Shown in pieces: positions 17,538 through 24,838 of a stretch of DNA of 38,665 nucleotides (position 1 is its first letter; each line of letters starts with the position of its first letter). The stretch lies in NCBI GenBank assembly GCA_017435615.1, contig JAFSET010000085.1:1-38665 (forward strand), read 5' to 3'. The position numbers and the translations under genes are program-made. The stretch comes from Oscillospiraceae bacterium. GTDB taxonomy: Bacteria > Bacillota > Clostridia > Oscillospirales > Oscillospiraceae. The notes beneath the pieces were generated by a model. It had not been told where the DNA came from, did no database searches, and was given only the letters and a program-made list of their open reading frames with translations.

Positions 17538-18893
17538 TTATTTCTCTGTTCCTGCCGTGAATTTCTCCAGGATCAGCTCCATTTTCATTCCCCGGGAGCC
17601 TTTGAACAGCACAACATCTCCGGGCTGTGCCAGCTTCAACAGGTCATCGGCCAGGGCATCCCGGTCGGTATAGTGGCTGGCATGGGTCATGCCTGACTGC
17701 AGAGCCCCTTGCAGCATATGCGCACACTGCGGTCCAAAGCACAGCAAAATATCGGCCTTTTGGGCGGCAAGCTGTCCTACCTGGGTGTGCGCCGTTTGGC
17801 TGTGGTCTCCCAGCTCCAGCATATCACCCAGCACGGCAATTTTCCGTCCAGGCCGGTTGCCCAGCACATGCAGCGCCGCAGCCATAGACTCCGGTCCTGC
17901 ATTGTAGCAGTCGCTGATCACTGTGCAGCCGTGATGCTGGAAGATCTCCTGACGGCCCTGCATGGTTTGAAACGCACCCAGGCCCTTTTGGATATTTTCC
18001 GGACTCACGCCCAATTCCAGTCCTACGCTGACTGCTGCCAGGGCGTCGGACACATAGTGCATACCCTCCAGGGGCAGATGCACCGGGAATGCCCTCCGGT
18101 CATACGCCACCGTGAATTCAATGCCATCAGGTGTTTGGCGTACATCCTCACCCCTTACTGCGCACTGTGCAGAAGTACCAAAGTAAGAAACCGGCTGTTG
18201 CAAGCTGTCCTTTGCGCCCCACAGGTAGGCATCGTCACCGTAAAGCAGCAGCTTTCCGTCTTCGTCCATACCCTTGGTGATCTCCAGCTTGGCCCGGAGA
18301 ATTCCCTCCTGAGAGCCTAAGTTTTCTATATGCATGGTACCGATGTTGATGATCACGCCAATATGAGGCTTTGCCATGCAGGACAGGTACTCAATTTCGC
18401 CAAAGTGGCTCATACCCATCTCCAGCACCAACGCTTCGGCGTCAGCGTCCATAGCCAGCACCGCTGCCGGCAGACCCAAATCGTTATTATGGTTTGCCGG
18501 GGTCTTGCAAACTTTATAGGTTGTTCCCAGCACCGCCGCGATCATTTCCTTGGTGGTGCTTTTGCCGACAGAGCCGGTGACGCCAATGATCTTGGCATCC
18601 ATCTGCTTCAGCAGTCCTGCGGCGATCCTGCCCAGGGCGATCCGGGTGTCCTCCACCACGATGGCAGGGTAATCCCCGTCAGCATGGTTGCACAGCACTG
18701 CGGCAGCTCCCTTTTCCAGGGCTCCGGGAATAAAATCGTGACCGTCCCGGGCCGCCACCAGCGCAACAAAAAGCTGCCCCGGCTCCAGCTTTCGGGAGTC
18801 GATATTGGCACCTTCAAAGGTGACACGCGCATATTTGGGATCTACCCGGCCACCGCACCAGGCAGCCGCCTGCTCCAGGGAAATCCTTGCCAT
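17538..18893 (-). CDS. murF: UDP-MurNAc-tripeptide:D-Ala-D-Ala ligase MurF
   Basis: This Mur ligase adds D-Ala-D-Ala to UDP-MurNAc-tripeptide in the cytoplasm. At 451 residues it has normal length: an N-terminal Mur domain with NIDSRKLEPGQLFVAL, the ATP loop GVTGSVGKSTTKEM, ANHNNDLGLPAAVL, EMGMSHFGEI, and the C-terminal domain with YNAGPESMAAAL and AVLGDMLELG. It starts one nucleotide after the murE stop (TGA-A-ATG). Confidence 0.97.
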   Translation of the reverse strand: MARISLEQAAAWCGGRVDPKYARVTFEGANIDSRKLEPGQLFVALVAARDGHDFIPGALEKGAAAVLCNHADGDYPAIVVEDTRIALGRIAAGLLKQMDAKIIGVTGSVGKSTTKEMIAAVLGTTYKVCKTPANHNNDLGLPAAVLAMDADAEALVLEMGMSHFGEIEYLSCMAKPHIGVIINIGTMHIENLGSQEGILRAKLEITKGMDEDGKLLLYGDDAYLWGAKDSLQQPVSYFGTSAQCAVRGEDVRQTPDGIEFTVAYDRRAFPVHLPLEGMHYVSDALAAVSVGLELGVSPENIQKGLGAFQTMQGRQEIFQHHGCTVISDCYNAGPESMAAALHVLGNRPGRKIAVLGDMLELGDHSQTAHTQVGQLAAQKADILLCFGPQCAHMLQGALQSGMTHASHYTDRDALADDLLKLAQPGDVVLFKGSRGMKMELILEKFTAGTEK

Positions 18894-18894
18894 T

Positions 18895-20343
18895 TCAGTT
18901 CCTCGTTTCGTTCAGATACCGGGCGACCTCTTCCCGTTCGTCCAGGTGGTTTTTCACACCGCAGATCTCCTGATAGGTTTCGTGGCCCTTGCCCGCCAAT
19001 ACGATTATATCATCTTTTTCCGCAATGTCCATAGCATATCGGATGGCTTCCACCCGATTTTCGATCACGGCGCAGTTGCTCCGATCCTCCACGCCCTGCA
19101 AAATATCCCGAATAATGGCATGGGGGTCCTCGGTACGGGGGTTATCGGAGGTGATCACCGCAATATCCGCGATCCGCGCGCCGATGCCGCCCATAATGGG
19201 CCGCTTCACCGGGTCCCGGTCACCGCCGCAGCCAAAGACCGCGATCAGTCTGCCCTTGCAGTAGCCCTTCACAGAGGACAGCACATTTTCTAACCCGTCC
19301 GGGGTATGTGCATAGTCGATGAGCACCGTATAATCCGTGCCGGGAGTGGGTACTACCTCCACCCTGCCCTTAACGCCCTTTGCGGTTTTTAAGGCGCAGG
19401 CACTTTCCTCCAGGGAAATCCCCAGCCGCAGGGCAATGCCCAGCACCGTCAGGGCGTTATACACCGTAAAGCCACCGGGAATGGGCAGCTCGATGGGCAC
19501 TTGCTGCTTGCCGTACACTGCGGTAAAGCGGATGCCGTCAGACAGCAGCACCGGGTCCTTTGCCATCAGGGTAGCCTTTTGCTCCACGCCGGTGGTCATC
19601 ACCGGGCAGGTGCCTGCGGCGCAAATTCTGCTGTACCAGGGGTCATCCGCGTTGACCACCGCCGTGTGGCACCGGGCAAAGAGCTTTGCCTTGGCGTCAC
19701 AGTAAGCCTCCATGGTTTTATGAAAATCCAAATGATCCTCAGTCAGGTTGGTAAAGGCCGCCACATCATAGTGTACGCCCCCTACACGCTCCAATTCCAA
19801 GGCGTGGGAGGAAACCTCCATAATGGCGTAGGTGCAGCCGGCATCCACCATCCGGGCAAACAGGGCCTGCAGATCCGGGCTTTCCGGTGTGGTGCGCTCT
19901 GTGGGTACCGCCTGGTCGCCGATGAGATTTTCCATGGTGCCGATCAGGCCCACCTTTGCCCCCCGGACTGTCTCCAGGATATGCTTTACCAGCAGGGTCA
20001 CCGTGGTTTTTCCGTTGGTGCCGGTCACGCCGATCAGGCACAGCTTTTTTGCCGGATGGCCGTAAAGATTGGCTGCGATCTGCGCCATAGCCATCCGGTC
20101 AGAGGCCACCAGCACATAAGGCACCTCCTGCTCCGGCTTCCGGGCCGTGACCACCACAGCCGCACCTTTTTCCATAGCACCGGGGATGAACCGGTTACCG
20201 TCGGTAGCGAAGCCGGAAATTGCCATAAACAGGTCTCCCGGCTGAACCTTCCGGGAATCAAAAGTCATATTCTGAATATCCATAGCCAGGTCTGCGGATA
20301 CTTCCAAAACCTCCACATCCTGCAAAAGCATTTCCAATTTCAT
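18895..20343 (-). CDS. murE: UDP-MurNAc-L-Ala-D-Glu:meso-diaminopimelate ligase MurE
   Basis: MurE adds the third residue of the stem peptide. The 482-residue protein carries the ATP loop GVTGTNGKTTVTLL, TTPESPDLQ, MEVSSHALELERV, a carbamylated-Lys region near DAKAKLF, and the DNPR motif in ITSDNPRTEDP. The DNPR motif marks meso-DAP rather than L-Lys specificity, so this organism's peptidoglycan probably has meso-DAP. AAAGGAG precedes ATG 20343. The PBP stop is 25 nt upstream. Confidence 0.97.
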   Translation of the reverse strand: MKLEMLLQDVEVLEVSADLAMDIQNMTFDSRKVQPGDLFMAISGFATDGNRFIPGAMEKGAAVVVTARKPEQEVPYVLVASDRMAMAQIAANLYGHPAKKLCLIGVTGTNGKTTVTLLVKHILETVRGAKVGLIGTMENLIGDQAVPTERTTPESPDLQALFARMVDAGCTYAIMEVSSHALELERVGGVHYDVAAFTNLTEDHLDFHKTMEAYCDAKAKLFARCHTAVVNADDPWYSRICAAGTCPVMTTGVEQKATLMAKDPVLLSDGIRFTAVYGKQQVPIELPIPGGFTVYNALTVLGIALRLGISLEESACALKTAKGVKGRVEVVPTPGTDYTVLIDYAHTPDGLENVLSSVKGYCKGRLIAVFGCGGDRDPVKRPIMGGIGARIADIAVITSDNPRTEDPHAIIRDILQGVEDRSNCAVIENRVEAIRYAMDIAEKDDIIVLAGKGHETYQEICGVKNHLDEREEVARYLNETRN

Positions 20344-20368
20344 ATCTATTCTCCTTTGTATGAGATCA

Positions 20369-22708
20369 TCAGTCCCGAAGTGCCGGGTCTGTAAATGTCA
20401 GTCGCACGGTGGTGCCCACCGGCACCGGGGATCCTGCCGGGCAGGATTGCAGAGTTGCCACGGTTGCACCGGAAAGGTCCTGATTGCCCTGAGGCAGGAT
20501 GCACAGTCCCACCTTCCGGGCCTTGTCAGCAGCCTGCTGATAGGTCATGCCGGTAAAATCCGGCACCAAAACTGTTTGCTGCTGCGCCATTGGTCCGCAG
20601 TATAAGATCACCTGGCTGCCGCCGGTCACCTGTGTGCCGGGACATGGAACCTGGGCTGTTACTGTTTGGGCATTGCCCTGGATGAGAGCTTCCAGTCCCT
20701 GCTGCTGCAAAAGCTCTTTGGCCTGCTCGACGGTACAGCCCGTCAAGTCCTGCAAAGTGACTGTCTTCCCCTGAGGCGCATCCTCCGGATAGGACCGGCT
20801 CACCCCAAGGTAGGGCAAAATATCCGCCAGCACCGCCCCCACTGTAGGCGCGGCCATCACACCGCCGGAAATGTACAGCCCCGTCTGCCGGGAGGGGGTG
20901 TCCAGTGCCACCAATACAATATACCGCGGATCGTCCATGGGCGCAACCCCTACGAAGGATACAATTTTATCCAGTGTGGGATTTCCGTTTTCATCCAGCA
21001 CATCGATTTTTTCGCTGGTGCCGGTTTTGCCGCCGATGGAAAAGCCGTAGACCTGGGCATTTTTTGCTGTTCCGTCGGTAACCACCGACTCCATCAGGCT
21101 GCACATGGTTTTGGAGGTCTCGTTGCTGATCACCTGGCGCAGCACCGTAGGCTCCTGCCGCAGCACTGTATTGCCCTGACTGTCTGTAACCTCCGAAACC
21201 ATATAAGGCTCCAGCAGATAGCCGCCATTGACCACACAGGCAATGGCCCGCACAAGCTGCAGCGGTGTGAGCTTAAAGGTCTGTCCGAAGGACCCGGAGG
21301 TCAAGGAAGCCGTCCCCCATTTTTGGGTGTTGGTGACCAACTCCCGGTCAAAGAAAATGCCCTTGCTCTCCCCTGCCAGGTCAATGCCCGTTTTTTCCAT
21401 CACGCCAAAATTCCGGATGTACTCATAAAACCGCTCACCGCCCAAGGAAAGGGCAATGTGGGCAAAGGCAATATTGCAGGAATTTTGCAGTGCCTGAGGA
21501 GTTTGCTGACTGCCGTGGCCGGTGGACCGCCAGCAGTGCAGGAGCTGGCTTCTGCCGGGAATGTTCTCTGCGCCGCCGCAGTGAAAGCTGCTGTTTAAGC
21601 TGATGGCACCGCTGTCCAGTGCCGCCGCCATAGTCAGCACCTTGAAGGTGGACCCGGGCTCGTAGCCGTCGGAAATACACCGGTTGCGCCACTGCTTGAG
21701 CTGTGCCGCCTGCAGAGCCTGCAGGTACTGCTGCCTGGCCTCTTCATACTTTTGTGTGCCTTCCGGAAGGCTTGTATATTGCTGCTGAAGTGCCTTAAGC
21801 TTTTCAGCCGTAGCTTCATCGCATATTCTCAGATAATCGTTGGGATCGTACCCACCCAGGGTGGCCATTGCCAAAATTTCCCCGGTGTCCACATCCATCA
21901 CCATGCCGAAGGCACCGTTTTGCACATCGTAGCGGTCTATGGCAGCGGCCATCTGCTTTTCCAGGCAGGCCTGGACCGTGGTGTCCAGCGTCAGCACCAC
22001 ATCACAGCCGGGCTGAGCCGCCTGATAAGCCTCATAGGAATAGGGCATATCCATTTCATTGTTGCCCTTTCCGGTGACCACCTTGCCGCTGCCGCCCTGT
22101 AAATAGCTGTCGTAGGCGGCTTCTACCCCTTCCGAGCCGGTATTGGAGGCATTGACAAAGCCAATGACCTGAGATGCCAGTGTGCCGTAGGGATAGACCC
22201 GTTTGGAAGCCGGCTCCAAATGGATGCCGGACAGAGCCTGGGTATTGATATAGGTCCGGAGCTTCTCCGCGGTTTCGCTGTCGATGCTGTCCGCGATCTT
22301 TTTGTAGCGCATAGAAAAATCCTTCGCCTGCTCCAAGATCCACTGCGGCTCCTTTTCCAGCAAGGCCCCCAGCTCCTGCGCCGTTTCTTCCAGATCCACC
22401 CCGGCCTGCCTCAGCTCCCGGGGATTGAGATACACCGTTTCCACCCCTTCGCTGCAGGCCAGGATATTCATATTGCGATCATACACCGTCCCCCGGTCCG
22501 GGGCCACCAGGGTGGTACGGGTTTGATTGTTCTGTGCTTTTTCGTAGTAGTAATCGTAGTCCGTGACCATCAGCTTATAAAGCTGCAGTGCCACGGGAAT
22601 AAAAGCCGCCACACCTAAAAATACGGCCATGGCCAATATGCGGCGATGCTGTCCGCTATCACCGCGCAGTCTTCCGCTGTGCCTTGTGCGCCTTTGCTTT
22701 TTCATCAT
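20369..22708 (-). CDS. spoVD: SpoVD/PBP2-type class B penicillin-binding protein with two PASTA domains
   Basis: This septal transpeptidase cross-links peptidoglycan and pairs with the FtsW/SpoVE enzyme. A membrane anchor follows a basic N-terminus, then the PBP dimer domain (APDRGTVYDRN). The transpeptidase has active-site Ser in EPGSTFKVLT (about residue 353), SCN in QNSCNIAFAH, and GGKTGTSEK. Two PASTA domains end the protein (VTLQDLTGCTVEQAKELL and VLVPDFTGMTYQQAADKA). I place the start at ATG 22708, which has GGAG 6 nt upstream; ATG 22720 is the alternative and lacks a site. The division (pbpB/ftsI) and sporulation (spoVD) versions are not separable by sequence alone. Confidence 0.93.
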   Translation of the reverse strand: MMKKQRRTRHSGRLRGDSGQHRRILAMAVFLGVAAFIPVALQLYKLMVTDYDYYYEKAQNNQTRTTLVAPDRGTVYDRNMNILACSEGVETVYLNPRELRQAGVDLEETAQELGALLEKEPQWILEQAKDFSMRYKKIADSIDSETAEKLRTYINTQALSGIHLEPASKRVYPYGTLASQVIGFVNASNTGSEGVEAAYDSYLQGGSGKVVTGKGNNEMDMPYSYEAYQAAQPGCDVVLTLDTTVQACLEKQMAAAIDRYDVQNGAFGMVMDVDTGEILAMATLGGYDPNDYLRICDEATAEKLKALQQQYTSLPEGTQKYEEARQQYLQALQAAQLKQWRNRCISDGYEPGSTFKVLTMAAALDSGAISLNSSFHCGGAENIPGRSQLLHCWRSTGHGSQQTPQALQNSCNIAFAHIALSLGGERFYEYIRNFGVMEKTGIDLAGESKGIFFDRELVTNTQKWGTASLTSGSFGQTFKLTPLQLVRAIACVVNGGYLLEPYMVSEVTDSQGNTVLRQEPTVLRQVISNETSKTMCSLMESVVTDGTAKNAQVYGFSIGGKTGTSEKIDVLDENGNPTLDKIVSFVGVAPMDDPRYIVLVALDTPSRQTGLYISGGVMAAPTVGAVLADILPYLGVSRSYPEDAPQGKTVTLQDLTGCTVEQAKELLQQQGLEALIQGNAQTVTAQVPCPGTQVTGGSQVILYCGPMAQQQTVLVPDFTGMTYQQAADKARKVGLCILPQGNQDLSGATVATLQSCPAGSPVPVGTTVRLTFTDPALRD

Positions 22709-22739
22709 TCCCGACTCCATATTACCGAATTAGCAAAGC

Positions 22740-22770
22740 ATGGGCAGCAAGGGAATCCCTCACCGCCCAT
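22740..22770 (-). other. Hairpin between ftsL and the spoVD-like gene
   Basis: ATGGGC / GCCCAT extends through G-U pairs to a stem of about 14 bp with an ATT loop. No U-tract follows. It may be an RNA processing or stability element in the dcw transcript. Confidence 0.35.
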
Positions 22771-22807
22771 TTGAGCTGCTATTTCAGTGTATTGTTCGGG
22801 ACAATCT

Positions 22808-23275
22808 TTATGCAAAAAGATTTGTCAAAAACGCAACGATCTGCTGCCAAAAATTAGGAGCAGTCTGCCCTGCGTCCTGGCTGAGCTGAATATGTACGCT
22901 CTGAACCTGATCCTTGGGCACCATGCCCAATGCCAGGGCTGTTTTTTCCACTTCCTCCAAATTCACCTCGGCATCAAACCGGGTTTGAAGCTGCTCATTT
23001 TCCGCTGTCAGCTCCTGCAGATACTGTTCCATCCGCTGGGCCTCCAAACGGGCATTTTGGAACTGGCTCAGTCCCACAGCCATCATGATCAGCATCACTG
23101 CCGCCACCATCAGGCTGCAAATGGCCACAGGATCGAAATAGACAACGGTTTTCTTCTTTTTCTTGGCCCGGGGCTTTCGCTGGGGCTGCATTTCAGGAAA
23201 TGCAGGCGCGATCTTCCGGGCGGCAGAGCCGTCTGTATAGAAATTCACATAGAGGATATCATGTTTTCTTGCCAT
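22808..23275 (-). CDS. ftsL: Septum formation protein FtsL-like
   Basis: This small bitopic protein forms a complex with DivIC and DivIB at the septum. It has about 155 residues: a cytoplasmic N-terminus with a Lys cluster (KPRAKKKKK), one membrane helix (AICSLMVAAVMLIMMAVGL), then a coiled coil (LEAQRMEQYLQELTAENEQL) and an extracellular end. ATG 23275 sits 9 nt after AGGTGG; the ATG two codons earlier is too close to it. The family is identified by topology and by its place between rsmH and the PBP gene. Confidence 0.85.
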   Translation of the reverse strand: MARKHDILYVNFYTDGSAARKIAPAFPEMQPQRKPRAKKKKKTVVYFDPVAICSLMVAAVMLIMMAVGLSQFQNARLEAQRMEQYLQELTAENEQLQTRFDAEVNLEEVEKTALALGMVPKDQVQSVHIQLSQDAGQTAPNFWQQIVAFLTNLFA

Positions 23276-23297
23276 CTGCATTTCCCACCTTTCTCAA

Positions 23298-24233
23298 TTA
23301 TAGCTTTTCGCACACTCGCAGTTTGGCACTGCGGCTGCGAGGGTTTTCTTCCAATTCTTCGTTGGATGCCACGATCGGCTTGCGGCTGATCACCTTGACC
23401 AGCGGTTTCTTTCCGCACACGCACACCGGGAAGTTGGGCGGACAGGTACAGCCCTTGGCTGCCTCGTTCATACCGATTTTCACGATCCGGTCTTCCAGGG
23501 AGTGGAAGGTGATGATCGCCAGTCTTCCGCCGGGGTTTAACAGCTTCGGACCGTCGGCCATGATCTGCTCCACCGCACCCAGCTCATCATTGACGGCAAT
23601 GCGGATGGCCTGAAAGCTGCGCTTTGCCGGGTGCTGCTTTTCCCGTAAGGCTGCGCTGGGCATTGCCGAACGGATCACATCCACCAGCTCCAGGGTGGTT
23701 TCAATGCTCTGCTGCTCCCGGCGGCGGCAAATGGCCGCTGCGATTTGGGGAGCATAGCGTTCTTCACCGTAGGTGTAGAGGATGCGTTTTAATTCCTCCT
23801 GGGGCCAGGTGTTTACCACTGTGTGGGCGCTTAAGCTGTCACCGCTGTTCATGCGCATATCCAGGGGAGCATCTGCCATATAGGAAAAGCCACGCTCAGC
23901 GTCATCGAGCTGTGGGGAGGATACACCCAGGTCCAGCAAAATGCCGTCCACACCGGATATTCCCAACTGCTGAAGCACCTGAGCCATCTGGCAGAAATTG
24001 GCGTGGACCAGAGTTACCCGGTCGGCATACGCCTCCAGCCGCTTTCCTGCCGCTGCCAGGGCCACCGGATCCCGGTCGATGCCAATAAGCCTGCCGGTGG
24101 TCAGCTTTTCCGCGATCTTACTGGAATGGCCTGCGCCACCCAAAGTACCGTCTACATACACACCGTCAGGCTTGATATTCAGTCCGTCGATACATTCCTG
24201 CAGCAAGATGGAAACATGATGAAACCGACTCAT
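23298..24233 (-). CDS. rsmH: 16S rRNA (cytosine1402-N4)-methyltransferase RsmH (MraW)
   Basis: RsmH methylates N4 of C1402 in the decoding centre. The 311-residue protein has the family start FHHVSILLQECIDGL, motif I YVDGTLGGAGHS, GIDRDPVAL, ILLDLGVSSPQLDDAERGFS with the DxRMN-like PLDMRMN, and the C-terminal ITFHSLEDRIVK. It overlaps mraZ by 4 bp (ATGA). Confidence 0.98.
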   Translation of the reverse strand: MSRFHHVSILLQECIDGLNIKPDGVYVDGTLGGAGHSSKIAEKLTTGRLIGIDRDPVALAAAGKRLEAYADRVTLVHANFCQMAQVLQQLGISGVDGILLDLGVSSPQLDDAERGFSYMADAPLDMRMNSGDSLSAHTVVNTWPQEELKRILYTYGEERYAPQIAAAICRRREQQSIETTLELVDVIRSAMPSAALREKQHPAKRSFQAIRIAVNDELGAVEQIMADGPKLLNPGGRLAIITFHSLEDRIVKIGMNEAAKGCTCPPNFPVCVCGKKPLVKVISRKPIVASNEELEENPRSRSAKLRVCEKL

Positions 24234-24658
24234 AGGCCAATGGCCTCCAAAGAAGCCAGCAGCTTTTCCGGTGTAAGGTTTTCCTGTTCAAAGCGGTCGA
24301 ATTCCTCAGCGTCCCAAATCTCCGCCTGACCGGCTCGACCGACGATCATCACATCTCTGCCCAAATTGGCATACTCCAGCAGGGGCTGGGTCAGAGAAAA
24401 GCGGAACTGCTTATCCGGGGTGCACTGGGTCGCATTCATAAAGATCAGGCTGGTAGCGGCAGAGCGGTGGGAGATGGGCAGATTGTTGTAGTTCTGCACC
24501 AGCACCGCCCAATCCTCGGCGGTGTAAACTGTCAGGCAGCGATGACCGCAATTAACGCCCAGGGTGACAAAAAAGTCTTCGCCCAGCTCTGCACGAAGCT
24601 TTGCAGGAACAAACAGCCGGTTCTTATCATCCAGCTTGGCAGGGTATTTTCCGATCAT
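24230..24658 (-). CDS. mraZ: Transcriptional regulator MraZ
   Basis: MraZ is a DNA-binding protein with two SpoVT/AbrB-type half-domains; it heads and controls dcw clusters. The 142-residue length is normal. The two DxKxR-type motifs are KLDDKNRLFVPAKLRAEL (about 8-25) and the ALFVGRAGQ-like second half MIVGRAGQAEIWD. AAAGGAGG lies 7 nt before ATG 24658. Direct repeats that look like MraZ sites lie immediately upstream (24671-24712), consistent with autoregulation. Confidence 0.96.
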   Translation of the reverse strand: MIGKYPAKLDDKNRLFVPAKLRAELGEDFFVTLGVNCGHRCLTVYTAEDWAVLVQNYNNLPISHRSAATSLIFMNATQCTPDKQFRFSLTQPLLEYANLGRDVMIVGRAGQAEIWDAEEFDRFEQENLTPEKLLASLEAIGL

Positions 24659-24670
24659 TTCGCCGCCTCC

Positions 24671-24712
24671 TTTCTCCATTTTACTCCACTTAACTACACT
24701 TTTACTCCATTT
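24671..24712 (-). promoter_or_regulatory. Predicted MraZ-binding direct repeats
   Basis: The minus strand reads four similar units in a row at 10-11 bp spacing: AAATGGAGTA, AAAGTGTAGTT, AAGTGGAGTA, AAATGGAGA. Spaced G-T-G-G-like repeats between the promoter and the mraZ start are the known pattern of MraZ operators. Confidence 0.65.
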
Positions 24713-24718
24713 AATGAC

Positions 24719-24747
24719 AGTATAATAGATGAATTATCAAAAATCAA
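24719..24747 (-). promoter_or_regulatory. Promoter of the dcw operon (mraZ)
   Basis: Minus strand TTGATT (24742-24747), 17 bp, TATACT (24719-24724), directly upstream of the MraZ repeats. Confidence 0.6.
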
Positions 24748-24804
24748 TATTTTTCTTCAAAAAAATTTGATTTTTTTCGTCAAAAGACTGTGTTTTTCCT
24801 ATTT

Positions 24805-24820
24805 TAGAACGCTTGTTCTA
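24805..24820. promoter_or_regulatory. LexA/DinR-box-like palindrome
   Basis: TAGAAC-GCTT-GTTCTA contains GAAC-N4-GTTC, the core of Gram-positive LexA boxes. It lies about 60 bp upstream of the mraZ -35 box and just after the clpC stop. One short site can arise by chance. Confidence 0.35.
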
Positions 24821-24838
24821 TATACATCCCCGTTTCGG

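Noticed and set aside
18895-20343. MurE as a L-lysine-adding enzyme
   Set aside because: The DNPR motif indicates meso-diaminopimelate specificity.
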